Positions 13,138 to 24,574 of a stretch of DNA of 64,000 bases are shown in pieces. Within the stretch, counting starts at the first letter, position 1. The number at the start of each line of letters is the position of its first letter. The stretch spans positions 1,116,001-1,180,000 of the forward strand of contig JAJTUP010000009.1 of assembly GCA_021399435.1 (NCBI GenBank), written 5' to 3'. The notes under the pieces were generated by a model. It searched no databases, had not been told where the DNA came from, and was given only the letters and a program-made list of their open reading frames with translations. Both the position numbers and the translations under genes were made by a program. The DNA is from Diaporthe sp. PMI_573 (taxonomy: Eukaryota; Ascomycota; Sordariomycetes; Diaporthales; Diaporthaceae).

Positions 13138-13879
13138 GTTATAATCCTTCTCCAGGCATGCGCTCGCATGATCAGGGGTCTGCAGGGAGGCAATGTCGGA
13201 GCCGCAGTGGCGCCAGGGCGGTACTGTGACAGACGCGGGGGGGCGGGGGGGGCGGGGGGGCGCTGTGATTGCTCGAGGCCGCTATGTTTGCCCAAGTACG
13301 GTTCTGAGCATCGTTGCGATTGCTGTGGCTTAGGTGTCTTGGCTCAAGAGCATCGTCGAGCTGAAGTTGCTGCCAAAGGCTCCACAGAGAAATAGCAAAA
13401 CTGTGAAAAAAAGACAAATCTCCCAGACTCTGTAAAAATCGTTTGTTCCAAGTGTCTACTAAAGATCTAGCCGTGTAATGCATATGACCTTTGGTATTGC
13501 AGAGCTGTGTTAAAATTTCTCGAGACCGCCTGTACTTCGAGCACACGTATGAGTGAAAACTTTTGTCACCCGGGCAAGACACAACCCAATTGGATTGGAT
13601 GTCACATAGAATAAGACAGTCCTATGAACGCGCCTATTCTCTGAACGCCATTCCTTACTTGATAAAGATGTTGAAAGCTCCACAGCCACACAGTGTTGAA
13701 GTATCTTTTTTGTCCCCGCTCCGTGTCCTAATGCCCAAACCAGCCTCCCCTGTTTCAGCGTTTCGTGATGTCGTAGGCAAGCGCAAAATGCAAGTCATGT
13801 CCAAATTTGAAAAGGGTATCTACACCATCTAGCTAATTCGTTCTGCACCCGCCTGGGTAACATCACCTTCTGCGGCCTT
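13138..13879. other. Remainder of HSP78-ADE17 intergenic region
   Basis: Probably includes the 3' exon of the snoRNA host transcript and the ADE17 3' flank. It holds the G-tract cluster at 13236-13262. No second C/D or H/ACA snoRNA could be confirmed by eye, and short ORFs show no domain. Confidence 0.35.
13236..13262 (+). repeat. G-quadruplex-forming G tracts
   Basis: Three G runs of 7, 8 and 7 bases separated by single C bases. The runs are long enough to supply four or more GGG units with one-base loops, so a stable G-quadruplex is possible on the + strand. Confidence 0.7.
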
Positions 13880-15808
13880 TTAGTGGTGGAAAAGGCGGAT
13901 GTTCTGCTCAACGAAGGTGATGCCCAGCTTCTCGGCCGTCTCGAAGACGGGCTGGTCGTTCTGGCTACCGCCCGGCGCCGCGATGTACTTGACTCCTGAC
14001 TTTGCAACACGGTAGACGTTGTCGGTGAAAGGGAACTGTGAGTGTAATTAGTCTTCGTGCTCTGTCATATGACCAATGGGGTGTACTTACGAAAGCATCA
14101 CTCGACACAGCGACGTCCGTGAGCTTGCCGAGCCACTCCGCCCGCTCCTCCGCGGTGAACTCCTTGGGTACACCGTCGAAGGATGCCTCGAAAGCCTCCC
14201 TCTCCGGTCCGTCCTTGGGCAGCTGGCCGCTGACAAGAAGGTCAATCGCGTTGCTCTTGTCGGGGCGCTTGGTGCCCTTCTTCCACTTGATGTCGAGGAC
14301 ACGAGGGTGGAACCGCAGCCACCAGTTGTCGGCCTTGTCACCAGCCAGACGCGTGCAGTGGATGCGGGACTGCTGGCCAGCGCCGAGACCGACGACCTGG
14401 CCCCTAGCAGCGTAGCAGACGGAGTTACTCTGCGTGTACTTCAGGGCAATGGTGGCGATCGTGAGGTCACGAAGAGCGTCCTCAGGGACGTTGGCGTCCT
14501 TGGGTGTGATGACGGTACCGAACGACTTGGGGCTGATTTCGAAGTCGTTGCGCTGTTGGGCAAGCGTGATGCCGTAAACGGAGCGAGTCTCCTTGGGGCT
14601 GGGCTCGAACTCGGGATCCATCTGCAGGACGAGGTACTTGCCACCCTTCTTCTTCTTGAGAATCTGCAGTGCCGCATCCTCGTAGCCAGGGGCGATGACA
14701 CCATCGGAAACCTCCTTGGAGATAATGCTGGCAGTGGCAACGTCCACAACATCACTCAAAGCGATGAAGTCACCAAAGCTGCTCATGCGGTCGGCACCAC
14801 GAGCACGGGCGTAGGCCTGGGCCAGACCAGACTCATCAATGCCGGGAATATCCTCGACAAAGTAGACCTTCTTCTCCTCGGCGGTAAGGGGAAGACCAAT
14901 GGCCGCGCCTGCGGGTGAGACATGCTTGAAGCTTGCGGCTGCGGGCTTGCCCAGGGCTCGCTTGAGCTCCTTGACCAAGGGCCAGCTGTTCAGAGCATCC
15001 AGCAGGTTGATGTACCCTGGGGAACCACCCAAGACCTTGAAGGGAAGCTTGCCCTCCTTAACATAGGCAGCTGCGGGCTTCTGGTGTGGGTTGGCACCGT
15101 AACGGAGGGCCATGTATTGCAGGCCGTCGGCGGCATATTGCTTTCGGAAGAAGTCGGAAATGGCCGCATCATAGTCTGCGGTGTGCTCAAATGCCTTGAG
15201 GGCGTACAGCCGGCGGCTTGACTCCTTAACCTCGCCTGCCTCGAGCTCCTTGAGGAACTCTGCGTAGTCCGCAGGGTCCGAGAGAATTGTGACGCGCGAG
15301 TGGTTCTTCGCTGCGGCACGGATCAGCGTGACGCCGCCAATATCAATCTCCTCAACAGCCTCGGGCACGGTGACGTTGATCTTTGCGACAGTGTCCTTGA
15401 AGGGGTACAGGTTGCAGATGACATAGTCAACCTTGTCGATGCTCTGCTCGGCCAGGTCCTTCTCGTCCGAGGCGAGGTTGCGCGCGAGGATGCCGGCGTG
15501 CACGGCAGGGTGGAGGGTCTTGACACGGCCAGCCAGCATTTCGGGGGCCTTGGTGATGGCCGAGATATCCCTGTGATAGAATACCGTGAGCAAAACTAGC
15601 ACAGCGAGCCACACGATGTGTTGCTGGGTTGAGATTATCCTTACTCGACAGGAAAGCCAGACTCGCGGATCATCTTGGATGTTCCTCCGGAAGCAAGAAT
15701 GCGGACATTTTGCTGGACCAGCCCCTTGGCAAGGTCAAGCAGGCCGGTCTTGTCATAGACGGAGACAATTGCAATGCGCTGTCCCGCGGACTGGTTCTGT
15801 GTGGCCAT
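13880..15808 (-). CDS. ADE17: Bifunctional AICAR transformylase / IMP cyclohydrolase
   Basis: Three exons (15808-15645, 15570-14091, 14035-13880) give 599 residues, close to the usual 592-595 for ATIC. The N-terminal MGS-like IMP cyclohydrolase domain shows [21 protein letters not shown] and [21 protein letters not shown]. The C-terminal transformylase has [10 protein letters not shown], the catalytic Lys-His pair in KHVSPAGAA near residue 270, the [19 protein letters not shown] block and the C-terminal AAPGGSQND...RLFHH. It catalyses the last two steps of de novo purine synthesis, AICAR to FAICAR to IMP, in the cytosol. Intron 1 splits a glutamate codon after FPV; intron 2 lies between SDAF and FPFTDN. 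The start at 15808 (MATQNQ) gives a normal N-terminus. ADE16 and ADE17 are the yeast paralogues; filamentous fungi usually have one. Confidence 0.96.
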
Positions 15809-16410
15809 CTTGTCGGAGTCAACTATTGCCTGCTGCGAGATCGGTGTGAGGAGAACCGGTCGGTGTTCGAGTGTGTGCAAACAACCAGCCAGGTATGGAC
15901 GACCACGGCTGAAGAAACAGTCCTGAAAAAACAAAAAGCTACAGCAGCGTCTTGATTGGGGTCCGAGGACGGTGCAGGAGTTTTCTCTGCTTTTGTAGTG
16001 GGCAAGAAGAAAAGAAGAAAAAAACCAAATGCAGTGACCTTGCTCCCCGCGGGGTACAAGAGAAATTTGGAGGGGCTTATCTCGAACCCTGTGCTGTGCT
16101 GTAAGGCCTGTGACGTGCTGCCCAGATCCAGCAGAGTTAGAATGATTTTCATTGGGTGATCTAGCAGAAAGCCCTGTACGTTCTGACGGCTGAGCTCCGT
16201 TGGCCCCTGTCATCAGGTCCCCAGGATAGACACTTCAGGTCTTGCTTGGACTGGGGTACGCGACAATAGTCTCCAAAAGCTGTTTAATCAGACGCGTCTT
16301 GTGCGACCTCATGCCCCAAGGGCCACCTTCTCATCCCTAAGTTTGTCAACCCGCGCCCGTCGAATTGCTTGTCTACCTTTTCCCATGACGGCACATGCAT
16401 TCCAATGCCT
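15809..16410. other. ADE17/PSF1 divergent upstream region
   Basis: A shared 602-bp promoter region between two head-to-head genes. It has an A-rich stretch (15916-16026) near ADE17. No further gene is seen. Confidence 0.4.
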
Positions 16411-17201
16411 ATGTACGGTGAACAAGGGAACAAATTGGTACTTTCCCCTATATAAGGACATTGGCGAGTCTTTAAACCTGGAATCGGGACTTGACTGACC
16501 AGCTTATTCGTCCAAGGTCGGTCATGCCAAGAGGACACAGAACCTGGCCAACCTGCCTCCATACCAGACCGAGCTCGTCCGTGAGGTCGCTCGCGAAGTT
16601 CGTGATCTAGACCGCGATGTCGCCAGTCTGCTTGAGCCCTTCCAGGGATCCTTCGATCCCAACGCCGACCAGGCTACGGCATGCACGCTCCTCGTCAACC
16701 ACCTGTCAATGAGGAGGAACAAACGCTGCCTGCTCGCGTACCACAAGACGAGGACGGACAAGCTCGAGGAACTGGTCTGGAGTGGCGCGGACGTGGTCGA
16801 CCTGTCAGGACAGCAACTTAGGGAAGGCGCTGGATCTGGTCATGTTGGGGCCGCCACGCGCCCTGGCGACTCGGGGACCAGCAGTCTCAGCCCGCAAGAG
16901 GAGGACTATGTGAGGCAATTCGGTGATCTGCTGGCAGCGTACAAGGGGCAGTGGACCGACATCGACCTCACCGGCAGCCTCGAACCTCCGCGCGACTTAT
17001 TCATCGATGTACGGGTGCTGAAAGATGCGGGCGAAATCCAGACTGAATACGGGTAGGCCAAGAACAAGAACTTTGGCTGAGATTCCATCACTGACGTTTC
17101 TGCGCAGTGCCATCACTTTGACCAAGAACAGCCAGTTCTACGTTCGACAGGGAGACGTGGAGCGACTCATCGCCCAGGGTTACCTCCAGAAACTGGGCTA
17201 G
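16411..17201 (+). CDS. PSF1: GINS complex subunit Psf1
   Basis: Three exons (16411-16437, 16517-17052, 17108-17201) give 218 residues. The first coding exon has only nine codons (MYGEQGNKL), matching the conserved Psf1 N-terminus, and is joined to VGHAKRTQNLANLPPYQTELVREV. The A-domain follows, with the basic stretch NHLSMRRNKRCLLAYHKTR. The C-terminal B-domain (about 172-218) contains FIDVRVLKDAGEIQTEYG and a YVRQGDVERLIAQGYL ending. Psf1 with Sld5, Psf2 and Psf3 forms GINS, which joins Cdc45 and Mcm2-7 as the CMG replicative helicase. Intron 1 is 79 bp with a CTGAC branch site before an AAG acceptor; intron 2 is 55 bp. It would be truncated if only long ORFs were considered. Confidence 0.93.
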
Positions 17202-19575
17202 AGCGCAACATAACAAGATTCCTAGTCGCTCCAACCAACACGTCGGGCTGCTCGATTGCTGAACGTTGCGGGGCCTGTGATCGTCTCCGGGCGGACGGGC
17301 CTGCACCCCAGACTGCCTGGCAGCCAAGCGAGCTGGCCGTCGTGTTTCCGCGGGGGGGTTGAAGCAAGCAAGCAAGCAAGCAAGCAAGCAAACAGAGCTC
17401 GGCCACGAGCAATACCTTGTGATGCTGTCAAAAACAGGTTGTCACCTGCATAACCTCTCCACAGCTGAATTTATCCAGCAGTATGGTCAAGGTGCGCGTG
17501 ACCTGACAACAATATGAGACGGGGCCCGGGGCTCTCGCGACAATGGTCATGCAAGCCAGGGCAGCGGACGACCATTCACGCACGTCATGTCCGTCATCGC
17601 AGGAGCATTGAAGTCGAGCTCACGCGGTTGGCGGTCTCGACCATTGGATTGGCTTTATAGGCAATTTACATGCATGAGGGGCCGTGCGGAGTGAGGGGGT
17701 ATAATGAACTGATGGACGTGTCACAGTCGTCTGCCCAGCGGGGGAAATTGTAGGCTGCGTGGGAGGGGATATGCACGATCGGTTCCGCAGTCAAGATGGT
17801 GACAAAGTTCCTGCAGACATGCCACTCGGGTGACAGAAATTTTCCCACATGAGCCGCCAGCCCGTGGGGGAGCTGGGGGAGGGTAGCTACTTCGGCTAGC
17901 AGATCTGCTGCAGGTATGGTGGGAATGGGGGCCAAATATAGCTTGAGCTTGAAAGGACCTGTTCAATAGACTATAGTAGGTAGTAGCAGCTCTGGGGAAT
18001 GATCGCCGTGGAAAGCCGCGTCGGCAAAAATTGCCTTCCCTGGGCTGTGCGAGGTTGAACCCAGAAAACGGCTGTTGTGAATCCCCAAACGCATCCAAGC
18101 AGGTCCAGCACCTGGATCAGGATGGTGGTGCTTGCCCACGCAGTAGACACAATTTGCCAGATCGGGAGTTCAGAGTTTTGCCAGGTATTCGAGAGCATGT
18201 GGAGAGCGAGCAGGATCCCTGCCCGAGGTACGGTTGGCCAACTCGCAGTCGACTTGTGTTTGGCCATATCGAAATCAGATACGCTAGGGCCTCTGCCAGC
18301 TGTACCTGAGAAAAGAGGGAGCCAAGTGATGGAGGATGAGAGGTGGGGTGGACCTGCCTCGATGGTGGAAAGACATGACAAGACTCTGGCCGTTGGACGG
18401 ATGCGAAATAATGACTGGCAAACATCTTCTCCAGACGTTGCAAAACGGCCCCCTTTCCACAGCACCCCGGTCCATGCAGCGCGTCCCCAAAAACCCCTGC
18501 TGTCCTGATGGGTTTTTCTCATTCGCCAATTGACTGCGTCTGACACCGGCCCCGCCTCTGCTGCGGAAACTTCTCCAACTTGACGACGCGATGTGTTGTC
18601 TGTCTCCAGATCCAGCCTGATCAAATCACAGCCTCCGCTCGTGTCATTGACCTCGCATCTTGGACAGATGCTGTGTGACGACTGATTGAGTGCTGAGCTT
18701 ATTGCCCAATTCTCGGTATTTATTCGCACACACCATCGCTAGGGCCGGGCCAGAAGGCCAGCCTTTGCGACTATGTGCGACGCACTAATGCCTGCTCGAT
18801 GGACCACACGCACTCACACTTGAGGTTGTGAGTGGGCCAGAGTTTCTTTGCCTTCCTCCCACAGGAATAGTCTTGCCAGCTCTACGAGTCGCAATGGGCA
18901 AGGCCAGGCCTTAGCTTATTAACAGTAGCCCAGCTCCAGGTCGGCCGTCACCCGGTACCAGCACCTTGGTGCGTGCACCGCTAGCCGTGGCTTCCCATTC
19001 CACTTGCTGCGAGGTGGCGCGGCCCCCCGGATCCTTGCTCGTGAAGGCTTTGCGTCGACATCGGATCCCAGACCGGAGTGGCACTGGCATCCACATGCTT
19101 TTCAACTTTCAGCACGGAGGGTCATTCTTCAAGTCCACCAAGAACCCGAGCTCCAGACCCTTTTGCCCTGCTATCTATCACCTATCGTCTGCATTTGCTC
19201 TGCATCTGCATCTGCATCCCCCAGCCCGGGCTTCTACCACGGTATCGCATCCGCCATTACTGCTTCCTTCTTTTGCCCGTACACTTCTGCCGCCCGACGG
19301 CCTTTCCTTTACTAAAGCATTGCGACGATCGCTGCAGTCGGGCTGGCTGCCGCATATATTCCGTCATCCTGACTGCTGTGCCCTGCTGTGCTCTCTACAC
19401 TTTGACACCGGTAGTATATCACTGATCCACGAAGACAAAACGTGTGGCACGGCCGGTGACAAGATTGCATCATATTGCCGTCCGAGACATAATCTTTGCT
19501 CATTGCAAGGCCCCGTTGGATGGATAATGTGGCTCTGGCCCGCCCGACTCGTTAGATAACACCACTACTGCGACG
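17202..19575. other. Intergenic region before the Vsb1-like gene
   Basis: 2.4 kb with no recognised gene. It contains an AAGC array (17361-17392). Overlapping ORFs on both strands between 17660 and 18730 have no family signature. One minus-strand frame at 17971-18264 is hydrophobic but unsupported. The part from about 18900 is pyrimidine-rich and probably promoter and 5' leader of the transporter gene. Confidence 0.4.
17361..17392 (+). repeat. GAAGC/AAGC tetranucleotide array
   Basis: About seven perfect tandem AAGC units directly after a 7-G run. Confidence 0.9.
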
Positions 19576-22500
19576 ATGGCATCACCCTCTACAGGCTCAT
19601 GGCGCAGAAGAACCCAGTCCATCAGCTCGCAGGACCGGGACTCCTCGACCCCTACTCCCTCGCTCCTGACCTCTCCCCGGGCCAAACCACAAAATATCGG
19701 CGACGCACGCCTCCTGTCTACGTCGAGCTCGACCGCCCACAGAGAGCCCATCCGTTCTTTTATCTCTGGCAGCGCCCGAGACAGTCCAGGTGAGCACCTT
19801 GATGTCCTCTACATTCCAGTCCTCAAATCTTCACATGCTACACCCTCAACGGCCATGCACATTCCCAAAATCACAGTAGTTACAGAGGTAGTTACTGTGC
19901 GACACATAAGTGGTTACACTCACTCACTCACTCGCCCCCTTGGCTCAATAACATTCATAATATTTGATCCCACCCCGACCAAACATGGCAACCACCACTT
20001 TACTAATCCACACTGCAGCGCCCATCGACAGCGCACAGTACGCGAGAAGCGTTCGGGAAGACACAGCAGAGCTTGCTTCCTATTTTCTTTCTGACAAGAC
20101 CCAGCGTTCCAGCCCAAACTTCTTGTCACGCCAGAGATCCCAGTCTTCGCAGCAAAGACCTGAAGATCTGCTTGTGGGTGAGGATGACGAGGGTGACTCT
20201 CTCGCTGGTGGAACGGCAGACACCATCATAGAAGAATCTGAGCCCCCTTCGCCTGAGGAGTACTCTGAAGACCCGCACCAAGATGACGGGCCCTCAATGA
20301 TCACAAACATGCTGAGGAGATCACCCCCGGAGAGCTACAAGGACGCCTTTCTGCCCAAGGATGCGCAGCCTTCACAGCAGGGGCAGAGCGCGGCTTTGGC
20401 TGCCCCCTTCGATATTCGTCCAAGCTCAGCGAGACGCGACGACAGCAAATCCTGGACGCCAAGTGAGGACATATCAACCGAGATCGACACGGAGAACACC
20501 CCTTTACTGCGGAACAGGTCTAATGGGAGCTCCTATCTTCAGAATGGGAACGGATCTGCCGCCGGTGTTGACGTCGAGAGCCAGAAGCCACTCGCGTCAC
20601 GGAGCTGGCTGGCTGAGAGAGCGGACCGCGCAAAGACAGGCCTGCAGGGCTTCGCAAAGGCAGCTCGTGATCCTCGGTGTTGGGATGGCAAGGCAATCCT
20701 ACACACCTTGGTTGTCGATCCCGTCAAGACCCTGCCGGCAGTGGTTGTCGGTCTTATCCTCAACATCTTGGATGCCCTGTCGTACGGAATGATTCTCTTC
20801 CCGCTTGGAAACCCCATTTTTGCAAACCTCGGCCCGGCCGGGATTTCCATCTTTTATGTCAGTACGATCGTGTCGCAGATCATCTTCTCAACGGGCAGTA
20901 TATTCAAGGGAGGAGTGGGGTCCGAGCTCATCGAGGTCGTCCCATTCTTTCACAACATGGCCTCCACCATCACGGCGCTTGTTGGGGAAGAGAACCCAGA
21001 TGCGGTCATCGCGACGACCATCTTCTGCTTCTCCTTCAGCTCCCTCATCACCGGCGCCGTGTTCTTCACCATGGGCGCACTCAAGCTTGGTGGCTTGGTT
21101 GGGTTCATCCCACGCCACATCCTCATCGGCTGCATAGGCGGTGTCGGTTGGTTCCTTGTTCAGACCGGCTTTGAGGTGTCCGCGAGGCTCGAGGGAAGCT
21201 TCCGCTATGATTTGGACACCCTTCGGCTGCTATTCCGGGCCAACACCGTTCCTCTCTGGACGATACCCCTTGGCCTCGCCATAATTCTGTACATTCTATC
21301 GAGCACCAACAAGCTCAAGGACAATCACTACGTCCTCCCTGTCTTTATCTGCTTGGAGCCTGCCATCTTTTGGTTCTTTGTTGTGGTCCTCGACTCGCTT
21401 GAGCCTGAACCACTGCGGCAAAAGGGTTGGATCTTCGAGGCCCCGCCTGCCGGTGAACCTTGGTGGTATTTCTATACTCTGTTCAGTAAGTGCAGTCCCT
21501 TCCAGCCTTGCCGATGACAAACTAACGGGATTGAAGAGTTCAATCTGGTCCACTGGGAAGCGGTGGCAGAATGTATTCCAGCCATGCTGGCTCTCACTTT
21601 CTTTGGCGTACTGCACGTCCCCATCAACGTTCCTGCCCTAGCCCTTCAAACAGGAGAAGACCACGCAAGTCTCGATCGTGAGCTGAAGCTGCATGGTCTC
21701 TCCAATTTCCTTTCTGGCTGTGCAGGTAGCATACAAAACTATCTGGTTTATGCCAATAGTCAGTTCTTCATCAAGTCTGGTGGTAACAGTCGGCTTGCTG
21801 GGTATCTCTTGGCGTTGTTTACCGCTATCGTCCTTGTCATTGGCCCGGTGATTATTGGATTTATCCCGGTCATGATGGTTGGAACCTTGATCTTTATCCT
21901 GGGCTTCGAGCTGCTACTTGACGCGCTATGGGACCCTAAATCCAAACTGAATATGCTCGAATACTTGACGGTATGTTGATTCCCGGAGCCTGGGTGGATA
22001 CACAGAGCGCCGCCATCTAACAGTATCTCGCAGGTTGTCGCTATAGTGCTAGTGATGGGCATGTACGACTTCGTGATCGGTATTGGAGTCGGCGTCCTCT
22101 TGGCGTTCGCGTCGTTGATCTTCCAGGCATCAAGAGTCTCGGCCATTCGGGCGACCTACTCAGGTGAGGTTGTGGGATCGACCGTGCGAAGGAACCCGTC
22201 ACAGCAACACTACCTCCAGAAGGTCGGCAACCAGGTCTTCCTGATGAAATTATCGGGCTTTCTCTTCTTTGGCACAATAGTTGGCGTCGAAGACAAAATC
22301 CGCAAGCTAATTGCCGATGAGGAATTCGCGAGGAGGCCCATCAAATACCTGATCTTGGATCTGCAACAGGTGACGGGTCTAGATTACTCTGCTAGCGAAG
22401 CCTTCAGCACCGTCAGCCGGCTCCTCGCCGCCAAGGAGATCATCCTCCTTCTGAGCGGCGTGGATACGGACGGCCCGATAGGTCGGGACCTCCGCGCGGT

Positions 22501-23251
22501 GGGCCTGGGCACCAGCTCCAACGGCACCCAGGTCATCTTCAGCCCGAGCCTCAACTCGGCACTGGAGAACTGCGAGAATGAGCTTCTCCGGACGTTCTAT
22601 ACGAGCCAGGAGGCCTTCAAGTCGTCCAGGAATGCAGCCATGTCAGGTCTGGACGTGCCGGTGGGGAAGATCCTCGACGCCGACAACAACCACCTGAGCG
22701 ACAACCTGCTCGGGAGCTCGCCGCGGCGCAGCCACCTGCACAAGGCGGCGCAGGAGTCGCTGACGCAACGCGAGGTGGCGCGGCTCTCGCGGTGGCAGAA
22801 CTTCAAAGAGCCGCTGCGGTTGATGCTGCAGATCTTCCACGACCTGTCGGACCGGAACGAGGACTTCTGGGTGCGTGCCAAGGACTTCTTCGTCCGCAAG
22901 GAGTTCTACCGCGGGGACGTGCTGTTCCGGGCGGGCGAGCCGGCGGAGGGGTTCTACCTAGTAGAGAGCGGGATCCTCAAGGCCGAGTACGACCTCCCGC
23001 AAGGGTGGCTGTACGAGAGCATCGTGGCGGGCACGACGTGCGGCGAGCTGCCGTTCTTCTCGGAGACGAACCGCACGGCCAAGGTGACGGCGGAGCGGGA
23101 CTGCGTGGTGTGGCTGATGGACCGCGAGAACTGGGACAGGCTCCAGAAGCACGAGCCGGACGTGGCGCAGGAGCTGCTGAGGATCGGGCTGAAGCTGACC
23201 AGCGAGAGGATGAGCAGCATCACGAGCTACGTGTTGACCATGGCGGGATGA
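19576..23251 (+). CDS. SulP-type transporter with STAS and cyclic-nucleotide-binding domains (Vsb1-like)
   Basis: Four exons (19576-19789, 20019-21485, 21537-21970, 22034-23251) give 1110 residues. Residues 1-240 are polar, Ser/Pro/Asp-rich and probably cytosolic. A SulP/SLC26-like membrane core spans about 245-720 with repeated hydrophobic helices (e.g. VVVGLILNILDALSYGMILFPLG). A STAS domain follows near 765-890 (KYLILDLQQVTGLDYSASEAF). A C-terminal cNMP-binding fold lies at about 985-1090, with FYRGDVLFRAGEPAEGFYLV and the phosphate cassette CGELPFF...NRTAKV. Yeast YGR125W/Vsb1 has this architecture and acts in vacuolar uptake of basic amino acids, so this role is inferred. Intron 1 is the longest in the window (229 bp) and carries an ACTC array at 19918-19934. 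It uses the acceptor CACTGCAG, the one that keeps the frame. Confidence 0.88.
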
Positions 23252-23895
23252 GTGTGCCAGGAGGGAAGCGGAGGTGAGAGGGACCTGGGATGGGGGATTG
23301 CTTCTCTCCCCGTCTTGTCCGTCTCTCTACTTGACATGTGTGCATATCAGCGGTTGGCTTTCGCAAGGCGTCTAGATACCAAAATGGGGCTCAGCGGTTT
23401 GGAAAAGCGTTGTCTTGACTGACGTTCGACACCGAGGCTGCTGTAGTGTACTCGAGATTCTCGCAGCCATCTGGTTACTGTTGTGGTTGCAAAATCCAAC
23501 GTGGTTCTTTTGTGGACTCAATGTCCTACTGTGCTCTGTTCTGTCCTACTCTGTCCTATGCAACTTGTGATTCTGCCTACATCTACTGTCTGAAAAGGCT
23601 AGACAATACCCGGACGATTTGTGTGGGACGTTTCGGTCGCACAGCCAAGGCCGGGAATGTACATGCATTATCAGGCCAGGTCCGACCTACCATTCATGTC
23701 ATTGGCGCTGAATGAGAGAAGCATTTCGCCGTTCCCAAGACACGCGTATAGTCTAATCTCGACGTCGAGATGCCTCGAATTACAGGCCGAGGAATCCTTT
23801 GAGGCTCTGTGCAGGCCTGCAAGCCACGGCATGGTCTCATTCTGGCCATCGATTGCGAATGGGTCCAAACAGGGCCAGGGCAGGGAGAGGGGTGT

Positions 23896-23915
23896 GGTGC
23901 GGTGCGGTGCGGTGC
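23896..23915 (+). repeat. GGTGC pentamer array
   Basis: Four perfect tandem copies of GGTGC. Confidence 0.85.
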
Positions 23916-24023
23916 TGTTGAGAGCTTGTGAAAACACCGATATGCTTTGCGCCATGCGAGCCAGTTCTCCCCCTTTGTGCTAGAGCTCGACATGTGCAAG
24001 TGGCTACTGGGCTCCCAGGGCAT

Positions 24024-24115
24024 GTAGACATGTAGTCTACCTCTGACGCTGACTAGACATGTGTGTGGGTGGATGAGGGGTAGACTACCTAGGTACCTAC
24101 CTGGGCACGTAGTCT
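24024..24115. repeat. Two short hairpins with shared GTAGTCT arms
   Basis: The first hairpin is GTAGAC (24024-24029) pairing with GTCTAC (24035-24040). The second is AGACTAC (24082-24088) pairing with GTAGTCT (24109-24115), and the perfect palindrome TACCTAGGTA (24086-24095) overlaps its left arm and extends into the loop. The arms of the two hairpins can also pair with each other. Confidence 0.6.
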
Positions 24116-24574
24116 GCCTGAGTACCGGGTTGGCCAGCTCGAATCTTCAGGTGTGTGTAGATCTCGGGCCTGTGGATCCAGCCTCCCTCCTCGGTCAGAC
24201 ACAACCTCTCTCACAAATTCACAGTTGTCAACATACATGTCCCAGAGAGGGTAGCAATCTTCGTCTCGTCCGCCGCCGCCATGATACGAGTCCTGCAGCT
24301 ATAGCTTCATAACGCCATCACGCCATAGCAGCCTTGCTCCCCCCATATGCCGGTCGGCCTGCTGCTAAGACCGCGAGCCAGTGCTCATTGGGCGACACTT
24401 TGCTTGATCCGGACGTCGCAATCATCGCTTCCACTGTCCATCGTCCTGCCGTCCGCTATCGTGCTCGACTACTGTGTAAACCCTGCATCGAACTCAATTT
24501 ATCCCCCGTTCAGAGATCTCCCCATCCTTGGCACTTGAGAGGAATCTGATCGGCGCGACTCTCCGTGTGCAGCA

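Larger units (their letters stand above)
23252..24574. other. Intergenic region between Vsb1-like and DUF202 genes
   Basis: Contains the 3' flank of the transporter, a GGTGC array (23896-23915), a group of GTAGAC/GTCTAC inverted repeats (24024-24115) and, from about 24300, a C-rich promoter or leader for the DUF202 gene. No gene is recognised. Confidence 0.4.

Noticed and set aside
17971..18729. 252-codon minus-strand ORF with a hydrophobic segment
   Set aside because: No family resemblance, no promoter marks, and an overlapping open frame on the + strand of similar quality.
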